This document shows positions 1 through 11,663 of a stretch of 64,000 bases of DNA, in pieces; the stretch's first letter is position 1, and the number at the start of each line of letters is the position of its first letter. The stretch spans positions 176,496 to 240,495 of the forward strand of contig SGPM01000008.1 of assembly GCA_004802725.1 (NCBI GenBank). Direction: 5' to 3'. Under the pieces are notes generated by a model, which ran no database searches, was not told the DNA's origin, and saw only the letters and a list, made by a program, of their open reading frames with translations. The translations under genes and the position numbers were made by a program. This stretch comes from Antrodiella citrinella. Taxonomy: Eukaryota > Basidiomycota > Agaricomycetes > Polyporales > Steccherinaceae.

Positions 1-80
1 GCGCGTAGTGGGTCCACCGACGGCTGCTTCGTGACCATGGAAGCCTGTGAGAAGTACGCCGTTGTCGTCGTCGTCTGCAT
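1..80 (-). CDS. possible N-terminus of a gene running off the left edge
   Basis: A reading frame opens on the minus strand with ATG at 80-78 and stays open to the window edge (26 codons, starting Met-Gln followed by a run of Thr). It would be divergent from the gene starting at 291, with about 210 bp between the two starts. There are too few residues to recognise a family. It could equally be chance open sequence. Confidence 0.3.
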   Translation of the reverse strand, partial: MQTTTTTAYFSQASMVTKQPSVDPLR

Positions 81-290
81 GTTTCAAACGGATCGCATAT
101 AGGCTGCACGCATAATACCAGATGAGAGGGGTTCGTCGACGTCGAGGGCGACGACGAGGGCGGTCAAAGTCAATCCGGATACCTTGCATTTCCATACTGG
201 GCGCTTCCGCTAAACCACCCATCACGTGGCGGAGCCGAGATCGCTTCGGAGTTGTCGGAGATACGCCACTTTCTCTTCCATCTTGCACTC

Positions 291-1149
291 ATGGAGGGTG
301 GTGAAGGATCGACTGTAGGACGGGCGAGAGGAAGAGGAAGAGGCAAGTCAAGAGGAGGTTTAGGCAAATATCTTCGCGCTCGCGGACGCGGCGGAGGAAG
401 AGGTCGCGGCGCAGTATGGAGCGAGAGACTGAAGCTGGAGGACGAACAAGACGTCGAGCTCGACGAAGAAGATGCGGAGCACTTGCAGCAGAAATTTAGC
501 AGGAGGCAACTGGGAACGAATGCAGATCGGTATGTCGAGAAAGAGCCCGAGCTGGATTCCGATGGTGCGTGTCGCGTTTGGTCCTGTGCATCGAGACCCG
601 CTTAGATTATATTACTTTCCAGGAGAGCCTATTGTTGAACCCGAGGTGGATCTGTCTTCGTTTCTGGCGCGACAAAAATTGGACGACGATCCACCGCCGT
701 TGTTGTCACAACCAAAAGAAGACGAAGACATTGATACCTCCCTGCCAGACTACACCGGTGCCAGACCCGCGAGCACGAAGAAGGGGAAAGTTCACCAGAT
801 CGAATGGGACGCGTCTCTAGAAAATATGACCAGAGAAAAAGCAGCCGCTGATGCAATCAGAGGCGAGCATTTCGTGGTAGCGATACCCTTGTACATAGCT
901 GATATCGCAATAGATCTCAAGTCGCGCTTTCGTGCTAATGCTGCAAGGACGCAAGCCGCCAGTAAGATCACACGACCAAATCCCAGGGGTATGTACGACG
1001 CACTTACCGAAATTTCTCAAGAATTCGAAGCTAATATGTGCACAGATAAACAGTACGTTCAGGCACCTGCGCTGCCAACGGATGCACCTCCGGTGGAGAA
1101 GAGCGAGAAGGAGGAACTTGAAGACTTCTTGGATGACTTATTAGATTGA
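291..1149 (+). CDS. RG-rich hypothetical protein
   Basis: I do not recognise the family. The start is the first ATG in frame, at 291; it is followed by an Arg/Gly-rich stretch (RGRGRG-type repeats, residues about 9-45) and then an acidic, Glu/Asp-rich segment. Intron 1 is 565-622 (GTGCGT..CCAG, phase 1). A second intron, 989-1045, is likely: it has GTATGT, GCTAATA and CACAG and is 57 nt long, so leaving it in also keeps the frame. A third in-frame intron near 874-921 is possible because that stretch reads as unusually hydrophobic, but its ends are weak. The protein ends in an acidic tail (EDFLDDLLD). RGG-type repeats suggest nucleic-acid or protein binding; that is inference only. Confidence 0.75.
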
Positions 1150-1267
1150 CACATATTCGCGGACCACAGAAGGCAGTGTACAATTGCACAATATTATTAC
1201 AGCAGTCAAAAACCCGTGTAAGACCAAAATCTCTTAAGCAACCTCTAATTGTACAGTACTCTATCCT

Positions 1268-4200
1268 CTAGCGTTGTTCAGCACGGTGAAGGGCCCCTCT
1301 CAAATGCGCGGCGAACGAGTCCACATGTGCCTCAGACAACATCGTGTAATGCTCGCCATCCACATCGATCATCTCAAACCTCTCTCCGCTGAAATCCTTC
1401 CAAGCCGAGAGACGATCGCGTTTGAATTCTTCCCGGGTGCCCATGGAGGGCAGAGGGATAGCACAGAAGATCGAAGTCAACGCCCCAGCGACGCGCCCAG
1501 AGGGCACATATGGCCGTCCAGAACACCTCAGGTCGTATGCCACGCGGGCCCAGTTGACCAGGTCATCAGTCCGGAGCTGGAGCTCTGCGACCCGCTCGGC
1601 ATCCGACCGCTGGACTAGCCACTCTACGATCTGTGACTCGCTGACTGGAGGCTCGTCCTGCCTGGCTTCGGGGAAGTTATCGAACAGCTCGAGCTTGAGA
1701 GGCTCGAAGGTGTATTTGTCGATGAAGGAGAGAAACATGAAGAGGTTCATGACAACCTCGACCCACACGAGCTCGCGCATCCGGAAGGCGATGTGCGGTG
1801 GGAGGTTGAGTACGCCGACGAAGGCGACATCTTTGCCCTTGCCCTCCAACTCCTTGCCGATCTCGAAGGCGACTGCAGCGCCGAAGCTGTATCCGCCCAC
1901 GAAGTACGGTCCACTAGGGTATTGTGCCTCGATAGCAGCGACGTAGCAATCCACCATCTCCTTGAAGTTAGGGAACGTCCCCTCACCGTCGAATCCCTTT
2001 GCACGGATGGCGTACACGGGACGGTCATCTTGGAGGAGACGGGCGAGGTTGATGAAGACGAGGACTTCGCCGACACCAGAGTGGACTAGGAAGAGCGGTG
2101 GCTTGGATCCCTGCGGTTGCAGACACACGATCGGGTTATACTGGACGACCTTCTTCGACGCTTCCGGGTGCACCAGCGTTTCGAGATAATCGCAGAGCTG
2201 CCCGATCTCAGGGCGTTTGAGCACCTCGATGGTGGGAATGTCCCCGATCGCAAACCGGGTCTGCAGGTCCTGCTTCAATCGCATCAAGTGCATAGACGAC
2301 GCTCCGAGATCGAACAGACTGTGAGACCGCGTCAGAGCGAGGTCGTCTAAGCCAAAGATGGCATTGATGCTATCAAAGACAACCTCCTCAACAGCGTTCC
2401 GCGGCTTGTCGTCTGAGGATGATGTCTTGGCAGCCTGAGAAAGGGTCGTCTCTAAAGAGTCAAACGACCCTTGAAGGTATGCTTTGACGAGGGCGGACCG
2501 AGAGACCTTTCCGAGTGATGTACGCACGAAGTACTTGCGCGGCAGGGGAAGAACGGTATGAGGTGCTTGGGAGCAGAATACTGCACAGGCACTGCGTATC
2601 GCGCGATTGGTCTTCGTAATGGTCGCCAAATCCGCCTCGCTGAGCTCATCCTCGACCTTGAGAGTGTGTTGGTAGAAGACAGCGTAAGTCTCCGTGTCTG
2701 CATTGGCGAGGCGCATGGGGCAGACATATGTGAAGGTCTTCATGGCTCCCTCTACAGTGGAATCCTCGATGTAATTTTCGACGTCGACACTGGGATGCTT
2801 AACACCATTGATGTTGACGCAATCCTTGTCGCGTCCGACCAGGTGCAAGTTGCCGTCGAGGTCAATCTGAGCAGTGTCTCCGGTGATGAACCATCCGTCC
2901 GAGGTGAAGTTCTCCGCCGTCGCCTCCGGATTGTTGTAGTATTCGCGGAAGACGGATGGTCCGGAGATTTGCAACTGTCCCCCAGTCAGAGGAGGACAGA
3001 CCGTGCCAGTTTCCGAGTCAACTGTGCGTACGGATACACCGTTGCAGCAACGACCTAGCGAGAGGTACTTCACGTCGCTAGATTCGACGTCACGGACGAT
3101 AGGTCGCGTATCGTAGATGCAGCCGGCCTTCAAGCATACATTGTCAGGACCCATGGAGATCGCCGGTAGCAGAAAGACTCACCCCAGTCTCTGTCATTCC
3201 AAACCCAGCTCGCAAAGCTGATCGCGGCGCACCATGACGTTCAATGATATCAGCGAACGCGACAGCAGTTGTCACGGGCACCGACTCTCCCCCCGAAATG
3301 AGGGCCCGGATGTTGGACAGATCAAGATCCTTCTTGTCGTAAGGCGTCGCCGCTACCTCACGACAGATTTGTGCTAGCAAGAAGTTGGGACTGAAGGTGT
3401 ACGTGATGTGGTAACTATGACACCACTCCAAGAGGTTGCGAGGGCGTGAGATGATAGCAGAAGGCGCAACATGATACTGACTACAAAGTGTCGCAATCGT
3501 CATCGTCAGTGACTAGGTTCTCTGGTACACGGACTGGAACTCACTTGGCATCGGCCTGGAGCGCGTGCAGATGGACTTCAGTCACACAAGCGACGTGGTC
3601 AAACGCAATCCAATTGAGGAACTGCGACGCAGAGGTCGTCCCGTGGTGCCTGATCTTCCCGCGAACACTCGACAGCATGTTGCTGTGACGTAGAACGACA
3701 CCTTTGCTGTTGCCCGTAGACCCGGAGGTCAACATCAAGCACACCGTGTCGCTTGCTACAGGCTTCCAGTTGGGATAGATCAAGGAGTCGTAGGAAGGGT
3801 TGACCTTGGTGGAGGTGAGTGCGTTCAGTGAGATGGTCTTGAAGCCTGGTACGAGAGTCTCCACGGACTCGACGACGTTCTCGGTGCTTATGAGCGTCGG
3901 CTTGTGGAAGAGCTGGTCCAAATGCGCAAACAATAGCTTCTGCCTCGACAGGTCAGGGTGAAGCGGCGGCATGGGGCAAATGGCGATGCCAACTGTCAGA
4001 TCAACGTGAGCAAAGACGTACACACCGAACATGCACTAGACACGTACCAAAGCAGCAAGCCCAGAACATGCGGATATGACTCTCATGGTCAACAAAGCTG
4101 GTGACCACTATGTCTTTCCCGGGCTGCAGACCAGCCGACAAGAGGCGCAACGCGTCGCGGCGCGCATTCTCATATATATCCGCACACGAGAGGGACTTCG

Positions 4201-4303
4201 TGAGCTCTCCATCGGCGTTCAGGAAGCCTATGAGTGCGCTGGAGTCCTGCTGGAAGCGAGCATGAAGGAGGTCGGTGAGAGTAGCAGGAATGGTGATTGT
4301 CAT
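1268..4303 (-). CDS. NRPS-like A-T-TE enzyme, atromentin/quinone synthetase type
   Basis: Four exons (4303-4048, 3992-3545, 3480-3183, 3127-1268) give 953 residues, the usual size of fungal adenylation-thiolation-thioesterase synthetases. Adenylation motifs are visible: A3 LTSGSTGNSKG, A5 GFGMTETG-AG across the third intron, and A7 GDTAQIDLDG followed by GRDKD. The carrier domain has LFDLGASSMHL with the phosphopantetheine serine. The thioesterase has GYSFGAA (Ser nucleophile) and a late DGEHYTML His. There is no condensation domain. Known enzymes of this layout (AtrA, InvA, GreA) dimerise 4-hydroxyphenylpyruvate or related aryl pyruvates into atromentin or other quinones and furanones. The product here cannot be read from sequence. 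The aminotransferase and alcohol dehydrogenase that usually sit beside atromentin synthetases are not in the window. A TATA-like TATAAGAATA lies about 85 bp upstream (near 4386-4396). Confidence 0.9.
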
Positions 4304-5928
4304 TGTCGGTGAAGCTGGGACTCAGACCTATGGAGGAGATGTGTGAGTCGGTGAGGTGCTGCAGATGTTGGACTGCAACCCACATATTCTTATATGCTAT
4401 CCAGTGTTCCGATAGCGGCCGCATTTTACGACCCAGAGGCATGAAGATAATATTGTAAACATATTCATGTATCGCACAGGGACATCGCCGTCAAGGTATC
4501 ATGTGTCATAGCCCTAAACAGATTGATCAGTCCGGTTCAGAACAAGATTGAGCGTCACGCACTGCACCTTGAAGACTAAACTGATATCAAGAAGAGGGCA
4601 TGTCAGACCGATGTGTACTACACTGAAACATGTGTGTAGATGTGCGTATCGCCGTGCTCGACGTCGTGTAGCAAAAATGACTATGGTAAGAAAGGCAACA
4701 AGCACGATTAGAATTGATTTGTTCATGGTGGGTTGTGCGTTGGCCTACCATTCGAGACTCTGTTTATAATGATCGTGTTGGAGGCTGGCCATTCCGGATC
4801 CCGAGGTCCACCAAAAAGGGTCCGAGATGCTCTGACCCTGGAATGACCCTACTATATTGGACCTCAGGCCTCAGGATCGGACCGTTCGGCAGACCTACCA
4901 GTCGGTATTTTCTCCAAGAAAGGCGGATCCATAATTCTCAACCTGCCAACGACTGCTTCCGATTGGTCCAAACGTCCACTTGACGACTAGTAGGTCCTGA
5001 CGGTCCAATATAGTATTGCCCAAGGTCAGTCACAGCTCAGCAGACATTGCATTCTGAGCTGAGTGCACGTGTGACTCGGAAGTACTTACGAAAACCCACG
5101 ATTCCCTTAGAGCTCGAGGCGCTCGGCACGTCTGGGACATCTTGAATTCCCTTGGACCGTCTTAGCTATACTGGATAAGAGTCAAACACTTTGGGTGCAA
5201 CGGGTCTCAAGGGAAACAAGAGGACATCTAGGATCTTTATGGCCAAGTGACCGCACGGCGCTGCAGGACGTCGCGATCGCTCCAGGGATTTTTGGCGACA
5301 ACATATCTTCTGTTGAAAAAAACCCTTACTTCAGGATCTCGTACGGTGTAAAAAGTGAAAATGAGGAGACGACTCACATCGCTGATATTAATGCAGGGAA
5401 ATCCCTTGATTCTTGAACAATTCGAAGGCGCTGACTTTGAACGTTTCACTCGGAGTCGAACTTCCGAAGCGCGACTTCCCCATCCTATACTGAATGCCAC
5501 CGTCGGCTGGATGCACGTTTTGTAAGTGCACGAGTGCTAGTGTCCATGACGTCAATATTGTCTGATGGATGCAGGGTTCGTCTGATCATGACCGGTATTC
5601 GTGCGAGAGTCACTGCAGTGCTAATTCATTCGTTTCACGGCCCAAGGTTCGACCTTGAACAAACGTCCGAAGCACTCAAGTTACACGTGTAGCAATATGA
5701 CATCCATACCAAATATGTGACCATTTCTGCGCATACATGTGGTACACGCCATTTAGATGAGTATTCCACGCGGATTTCATGGCGTACTTTCACCGGCGCT
5801 TAAATCAAGGTTTTTCGTGGCGACGGGCTCGAAGGCAAAATTGCCTTCTGTGCCAAGGCTGAAATTTCACGCAATCAATACAATACGGGAGAGCATGCCA
5901 GTGGTCGGCGTAGGTAAAGATGCACTCA
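4304..5928. other. intergenic region with no supported gene
   Basis: Only short open frames without family resemblance or consistent splice structure are present. It holds the inverted-repeat element at 4831-5029 and a small perfect hairpin (CAGCTCAG / CTGAGCTG, about 5033-5060). It separates the promoter of the NRPS-like gene from the 3' end of the seven-helix protein gene. Confidence 0.6.
4831..5029. repeat. imperfect inverted-repeat element, MITE-like
   Basis: The left arm (about 4831-4868) and the reverse complement of the right arm (about 4996-5029) share CTGACC, a 14-base exact core TACTATATTGGACC, then TCAGG. Further inward, ACCTACCAGTCGG is matched by ACCTACTAGTCG across a gap. The element is about 200 bp with no coding capacity. 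I see no clear target-site duplication. It may be a decayed miniature transposable element or only a foldback. Confidence 0.4.
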
Positions 5929-7345
5929 CTATATAGCTGGCGCTGTCGTCGAGAAATTGGATAACCTGCGCACTAGACGGTTGGAGAGCATCTTGCCAGT
6001 GGACCCGAAAATGTAAGCGACCAGCTGGTTAGACTTGCCAGCAAGGAGGACCTACCGACGCGATAATGGCCGATGGGAACGTGTTGAGATTCATGCCGAT
6101 AGTCAGAATGATCACTACCACGATATTGACGGCGATGCTTTACCAGTCATACATTCCATAACAGTAAATACTCAGTGTACTCACAATCCGGGGCTGACTG
6201 GATCACTCACACGAAAAGGAAGTAAACCAAGCCATCGTTTAGCATCCGATCCAGTAGCCGAGTACGCAGCGTCTTGGATTTCAGACGACGGATCTTGCTG
6301 GCCGTCAGAGCATAGATAACGACATCAACTACGATCGTGTAACCCAGGGAACCCAGGAGGAAACCAGCAAAGGTTGCACGCTGGCTCATCGCGCAGAGAA
6401 TGACTTCTGAGAATCATAACATGAAGGTTCAGAGTCACCTGTGACATTGAGAGTCAAATGGCGGGGCTCACCTCCGATGATTAACACCATTTGTCCAAGA
6501 AGAAGAAGGGTCAGAGGAATGACAACGCTCAATTTGAAAGACCAGACAGTCATTCTACAGAAACGTTCGAATTAGAATTGAAGAAGACTCAAGATGACCA
6601 CCTTTGACTTACGCGCGTATGCCTAAATTCATACTCGCAAGAGCGTTATACTCCCTGTGAGCTAATAGACAAATGTCAATGACCCTTGGTATCTCCAGGT
6701 ACCCCGAAATCAAACAACACGCACAGCGAGTAAAGTTTGTACAGCACCGGTACTGCTTGGGGAGAAGCACGAATCAATGGCCTGATTCGTGTCCGCCGGC
6801 AGCAAGGATTGTCGCAAAGATTGGGGGATATCGTATATACTTCACGTTCAAGTCGTTTTTGAGTCACCGACATACATACAAAATTCGATACTCACGCTAT
6901 GAGAACGGCGCATAACGCGACATAACGTCCAATAAAGTACGGAATCTTTAATATAGGCTGTAAGTCTGGGAGAACCAAGACCATAATTTGAACGGTAAAC
7001 GTACCATGGGCCATGTGAACGCTTTCTGTCGTGTCAAGAAGCTCCGTTCGAAGTCAAGGGACATCAAGAATTCCCATCTGAATGGACACGACCAAAACCC
7101 AAGTGTACGTGTTAGTTCATACACTCGGACGCACCGCAAACTGCAATTTGGCGAGTCGGAGATACACTCACAGGTAAGCACCAGACACCCCGAACACGAT
7201 GCATATCGCTGGAATGAATCATTCGCGTTAGTAGAAAAATGTCTGCTCAGCGAACGAACTGACTTGGAAGGACTTCCATGACATTATCGAGTAGTAAATT
7301 GGTCAATGCGGCATCTTGAGCATTATGTGAGCTGAGAGTGGTCAT
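5929..7345 (-). CDS. seven-helix membrane protein, agaricomycete GPCR-like family
   Basis: Ten exons join in frame to 265 residues: 7345-7264, 7208-7172, 7077-7005, 6945-6896, 6781-6725, 6654-6613, 6554-6472, 6406-6211, 6137-6056, 6024-5929. All introns are GT..AG, several with CTAAC-type branch points. The predicted protein has about seven hydrophobic helices, for example LSVVIPLTLLLLGQMVLIIG (exon 7) and the segment around YTIVVDVVIYAL (exon 8). Between helices 1 and 2 it has WEFLMSLDFE, which resembles the WEYxxTLDxE region of a large family of uncharacterised agaricomycete membrane proteins (DUF6533/6534-like). No ligand or partner can be inferred. The fourth intron (6895-6782, 114 nt) is the least certain. 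The mRNA is made of unusually small exons. Confidence 0.75.
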
Positions 7346-9107
7346 CCTTCCAGCCAGTGGTAGAAATACAACGTGGATGATGAATGAGACAGAACCTAGA
7401 CAAAGACAGGAGAGGGTAAGAGTAGAAAGGTAGAAAACGATGACCTCAGCTCATGAGATTGTGTTGCCACGCAGAACATTCGAAGCACTGCCGTTTAGCA
7501 ACAGAACAGCTTTGACGTAGTTTTGACGTTGACAACTTGACATGATATGGCGTCGGATAGTGGCGATGATGATCGTTGTCAGTACTGCCACTGGCAATGT
7601 CAGTCGAGTATGAGAGAGTTTCTATAGTTTCTTGTTCAAATTAGATCGTGATTAAACGCACTTTGATATCGTGATGACCTTCCGGATCCGTTCGTTGACG
7701 CTGGGTCAAGATTGAATATTGAGTGTTCATAAGTATCATGATGCAGCACTGACGATCGTTTGTAGTCTGGTCCGATTTGAGCGACCTTGGCGGGGAGTCT
7801 GCAATGTATACAGTAATGTAGTAGCTTATGAAGAGATGTATCTACAAGGCCTGTGTAGTATATATATCATCTTGTATATTAATATGGACGAGAGAGGCAA
7901 GATGTATGCGTCAATCGTCAGACCGGATCAGAGTGCTTCAAGAATATCCAAGATTGCATTCTAAGTCATGACAACGCATACGAGGTGTTACTGCTGTTTC
8001 GTCGCAAAGAGTCGTCGGGGAATAGCAGAGACAGAAATCTGAGCTTGCCCCATGCACAAATATCGTCCCCAACGTATCACTAGGCCAAAATAGTCAGTCA
8101 GCAACTATACTGATGAGCATATTCTTAGCACTCACCGAGTTCACTAATCACTAACCACCATCCAACAACAAAATCGTCCAAAGACATAGCTTTCAAGTTA
8201 GGGTATTGTAAATGACGTTTGAATGCTAAATCGTTACCAGTTTGAAAACTGCTAGTAAACGAGCGAGCCTTGTCAAGTTTGTTCTCTATGAACTTGAAAG
8301 AGAAGATAATAGAATTAATGATGTTTGCGCCTGAGACAGGTAAGTAGTAAGTCTCTGGAACAGTGGAACTTGAAGTTGAGGAGAAGGGAGGACCTTCGGA
8401 CGTTGCCGGTATAAGATTTTTGACGGACGCGGCTCCACCCGGACCGTCAAGTTCAAGTTGCCACTAAGTTCAACTTGTTGGTCGCTGGCAGTGAACGGAA
8501 CCTTGAATTCGGACGTCGACAACATGTGAGTAAGTACCCTCACTTCACCCTCACTTCACCCACATGATAAACCAAAATTGAAGTATGCCAATGCCATGAT
8601 GAAAATTGTCGCTCGTTACATGATGGCGTAGGATTCTCGATCCCATGTCGCCGGTGGCTCGCACTCAGCATGAGGCTGGACCATCGACCCACACTTCAGC
8701 ATTCAAATTCGATACGCTTTACCTGCTGAAACTGGGCCGTGTTGAACGTTGAGGCCGCAAATCTCCCATGCATGCCGGACCAAAATCTCACAATAGTAGG
8801 GTATCTTCCTCCGCAGTCGAGACGGCTGATGTGAAGTACTGTATTAATCGAATTACTCTCAAGCTCTGGTTCGCAGTGCTTGGCCTTGCTTGGCTAAAGT
8901 GGCTACACTGTCAAGCACTTTTATATTGCTGCACGTTGCGCGACAGAGTCGTACCATGTAGGCTCCTGGAGGTATTTTATTCCTCAATCGACGAGAAGCT
9001 TGTGGCATCACTGCAAGGCTGTCAAAAACGGTCCGAAAAGCTATAAAGAGCCATCAAGATAAAGGCCACTCAGAACTCGACGAGAACATCATACAGAACC
9101 TCGCAGT
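7346..9107. other. intergenic region upstream of the P450 gene
   Basis: No supported gene. Short frames such as 8286-8543 on the minus strand have no splice partners or family features. A short direct repeat CCTCACTTCACC occurs twice in tandem near 8537-8560. Repeated AACTTGAA/TTCAAGTT words cluster between about 8290 and 8500. The last 70 bp hold the P450 core promoter. Confidence 0.6.
9041..9047 (+). promoter_or_regulatory. TATA box of the P450 gene
   Basis: CTATAAAG lies about 65 bp upstream of the P450 start codon at 9108, a normal TATA-to-ATG distance for a short fungal leader. Confidence 0.5.
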
Positions 9108-11213
9108 ATGAACGACATCGTTCTACTCACCCTTGCTGTCTTGTGGATAGTTGTCGTTGCCAGGTCGCGTCAAGTCCAACGTCTTTCTCTGCCGCCCGGC
9201 CCCAGGTCATGGCCCATCGTAGGCAACTTATTCGACATGCCATCTAGTCGGCCTTGGGAGAAATATGGGAGCTGGTGCATGGCTTACAGTACGTGTATTG
9301 ATTCAGGGTATTTTTTTGGCTGATGATCTGACATCGCTTTCAGAGTCAGACATTGTCTTTCTTGATCTACCTATGCAGCCCATTTTGGTAGTGGGGTCCG
9401 CCAAAGCTGCGATGGAACTCCTAGAGAAGAGGGCCGGAATATGGTCGGACAGAGTACCGTCTATCATCATTGAACTGTGAGTATCTTGCATTTCAGTAAC
9501 GTCTCAGTTCGACTGTGTACACAGAATGAACTGGGATTTCAACCTTGCTTTGATACCATATGGTAATAAATGGCGTATTCATCGCCGGATGTTTCATCAG
9601 GAATTTCACACAAGCATTGTCAAGAAGTATTGGCCTGTCCAGCTCGATTACGCCAGGATGTTCTTGTCATTAATATTGAAATCGCCTGCGGATACGCGCA
9701 AACACGTGCGACAGTGAGTGTCATGTCCGTGAAACATTAGGTCGAAATTCAAGACTTCGTCATGACAGGATGATTACAGGACTTATTTTCTATATCACTT
9801 ACGGCAAACGGGTCTCCGGTATGAACGACGAAGCTGTAGTCGTAGCTCAGATAGCCTTGGAAGGACTCAGCAAAGGTGCCGTACCTGGTTTCAGCTGGCT
9901 CGACTACTTCCCTCTTGCCAGACACATCCCCAGCTGGTTTCCCGGTACCAGCTCCAGGAAGCTCGCAGAGAAGTACCTGCCGTACGTGCGTGACATGAAA
10001 GACAAGCCTTACGACGAGGTCAAGGCGAATCTGGTACGTATCGCAGGCTCAATCTGATGAGACTTATAACGCACATGTTGACAAGGGATAATAAGGACAA
10101 GGGAATTGCGCCGCCATCGCTTGCAGCGTCGCTGATCGAAAAGAATCGCAAGTACAGTGGGACCGATGAAGAAGGAGTGTATGACGAAGCCTCTCGGAAT
10201 GTTGCTGGGTTGGCGTACGCTGGTGCGCTCTCCCTACTCACGTCTTCGTTGGTGAATTCTGACCATATCACAGCTGGCGCAGATACCGTACGTAGCAACG
10301 TACGCACACTGATAAGCTCTGATGTTCCATTACTCCAGACCAATTCTTCATGCGAGTCCTTCCTCCTAGCCATGGCCCTCTTCCCCGAAGTGCAGAAGAG
10401 AGCACAAGCCGAATTAGACCGCGTGGTCGGTCCACACCGCCTCCCAGATTTTGACGATTTCGACAATTTGCCTTATATCCGCGCTATGGTCATGGAAACA
10501 TCCAGATGGTTACCCGTCCTTCCTTCCGGCGTGCCACATGTGTCTATTGCGGATGATGTATACAATGGGTGTCATATCCCGAAGGGGACTGCTGCTATTC
10601 CGGCGAGTTCTTGTATATTTCACAACTTGGATTTAACATCTAACGTTTTGACGTTTCATTTCAGGACGTTTGGTACGTATAGAAAGTTGCACTCATATCC
10701 TGAGGCAAGGCTCATCCCTTCTGCGGAATACAGGGGTATACTACACAATCCAGAGGACTACCCAGAACCAGAAAGATTCTGGCCCGATCGGTTCATTGGA
10801 GCGGACGGTGAAATTGATCCTACCGTCAGAGATCCCACTACAATCGCATTTGGTTTCGGAAGACGGTAAGCACTTCTTCACGACTCTGTCTCAGTTTTAT
10901 TGGACTGGCTTTGTCGTCAGCCTTTGTGTAGGCAGACCTTTCAGCAACAATACTCTGGCCATCTTCATCGCGTCCATCTTGCATGTCTTTGACATCAGCG
11001 CAGGCGTTGACGATTCCGGCAAGCCCGTAGAGCTAAGCGCGGAGTATATAGGTGGCCTTATCGCGTGCGTACCCCTTTATTTTACCTTCGTATATTCTTC
11101 TCATACATATGTTCTGCAGAGGACCGCGAGACGTACCCACTGGTCTGAAGCCTCGTTCGGAGGCTGCTAAGGCATTGATCTCGAAGTTCGCCGCGGACTT
11201 GGAGATGTCATGA
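9108..11213 (+). CDS. cytochrome P450 monooxygenase
   Basis: Eleven exons give 516 residues: 9108-9288, 9344-9476, 9525-9713, 9769-10033, 10096-10222, 10274-10287, 10339-10602, 10665-10672, 10734-10865, 10921-11064, 11120-11213. There is an N-terminal membrane anchor, then the proline hinge LPPGPRSWPIVGN. The I-helix reads AGADTT across the 14-nt exon, the K-helix ExxR is ETSR, then PERFWPDRF, and the heme-binding loop FGFGRRLCVGR has its Cys just after an intron. It resembles OrdA/CYP64-like fungal P450s acting on secondary metabolites; the substrate is unknown. Oddities are the 8-nt exon 8 and the preceding intron, which only keeps frame with a GC donor (GCGAGT at 10603). With that model every motif is intact, so I call it functional. 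It is an ER-membrane enzyme needing a CPR partner encoded elsew​here. Confidence 0.92.
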
Positions 11214-11663
11214 GGGTCGATGCTATCTGGAGGACTGAGTAGACACCCAAGCGTTGATTTTATTTACGACTCCTGATGTGTCCTACAGCCGTTCACGAAA
11301 TTGTAGGCGTGTCCGAAAATAATAGTGTAGTTGTCGGCTAGCGGGAATATGTGGGATTAGGACGCCACTGACAAGAATGTTGCGCGGCACAGGCATATCT
11401 TGGTTGACATCTCTCGTAAATGGTGCGAGATCATCCCCGCTGACTCTCCGTTTAGCTTTATACTGAGCTCCGCCCAGAGCTGGCTACTACTGATTTTTTT
11501 CAAACACAATTTCGTGAACAGCTGTAATAATGTTATTCAATTCTGTACCTTGAGAACAGGCGTCTATAGGAACTGAGTAACCGCCGGTGCCACTTGGGTG
11601 CCACCACCTGCGACTCGACCTTGTCCTCTTACCACCACGACGTTTCTCTGTTTCAGCTTCAGA
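11214..11663. other. intergenic region between P450 and TFIIE beta genes
   Basis: No open frame with coding character. It should contain the P450 3' end and the TFIIE beta promoter; a C/T-rich run (about 11625-11660) directly precedes the start codon. Confidence 0.55.

Noticed and set aside
8286..8543. Minus-strand 85-codon open frame
   Set aside because: Low-complexity composition with repeated TTCAAGTT words, no splice partners, no family features.
10590..10740. Apparent broken P450 with a run-on frame and missing residues before PERF
   Set aside because: A GC-AG intron and an 8-nt microexon restore the normal sequence without any frame error.
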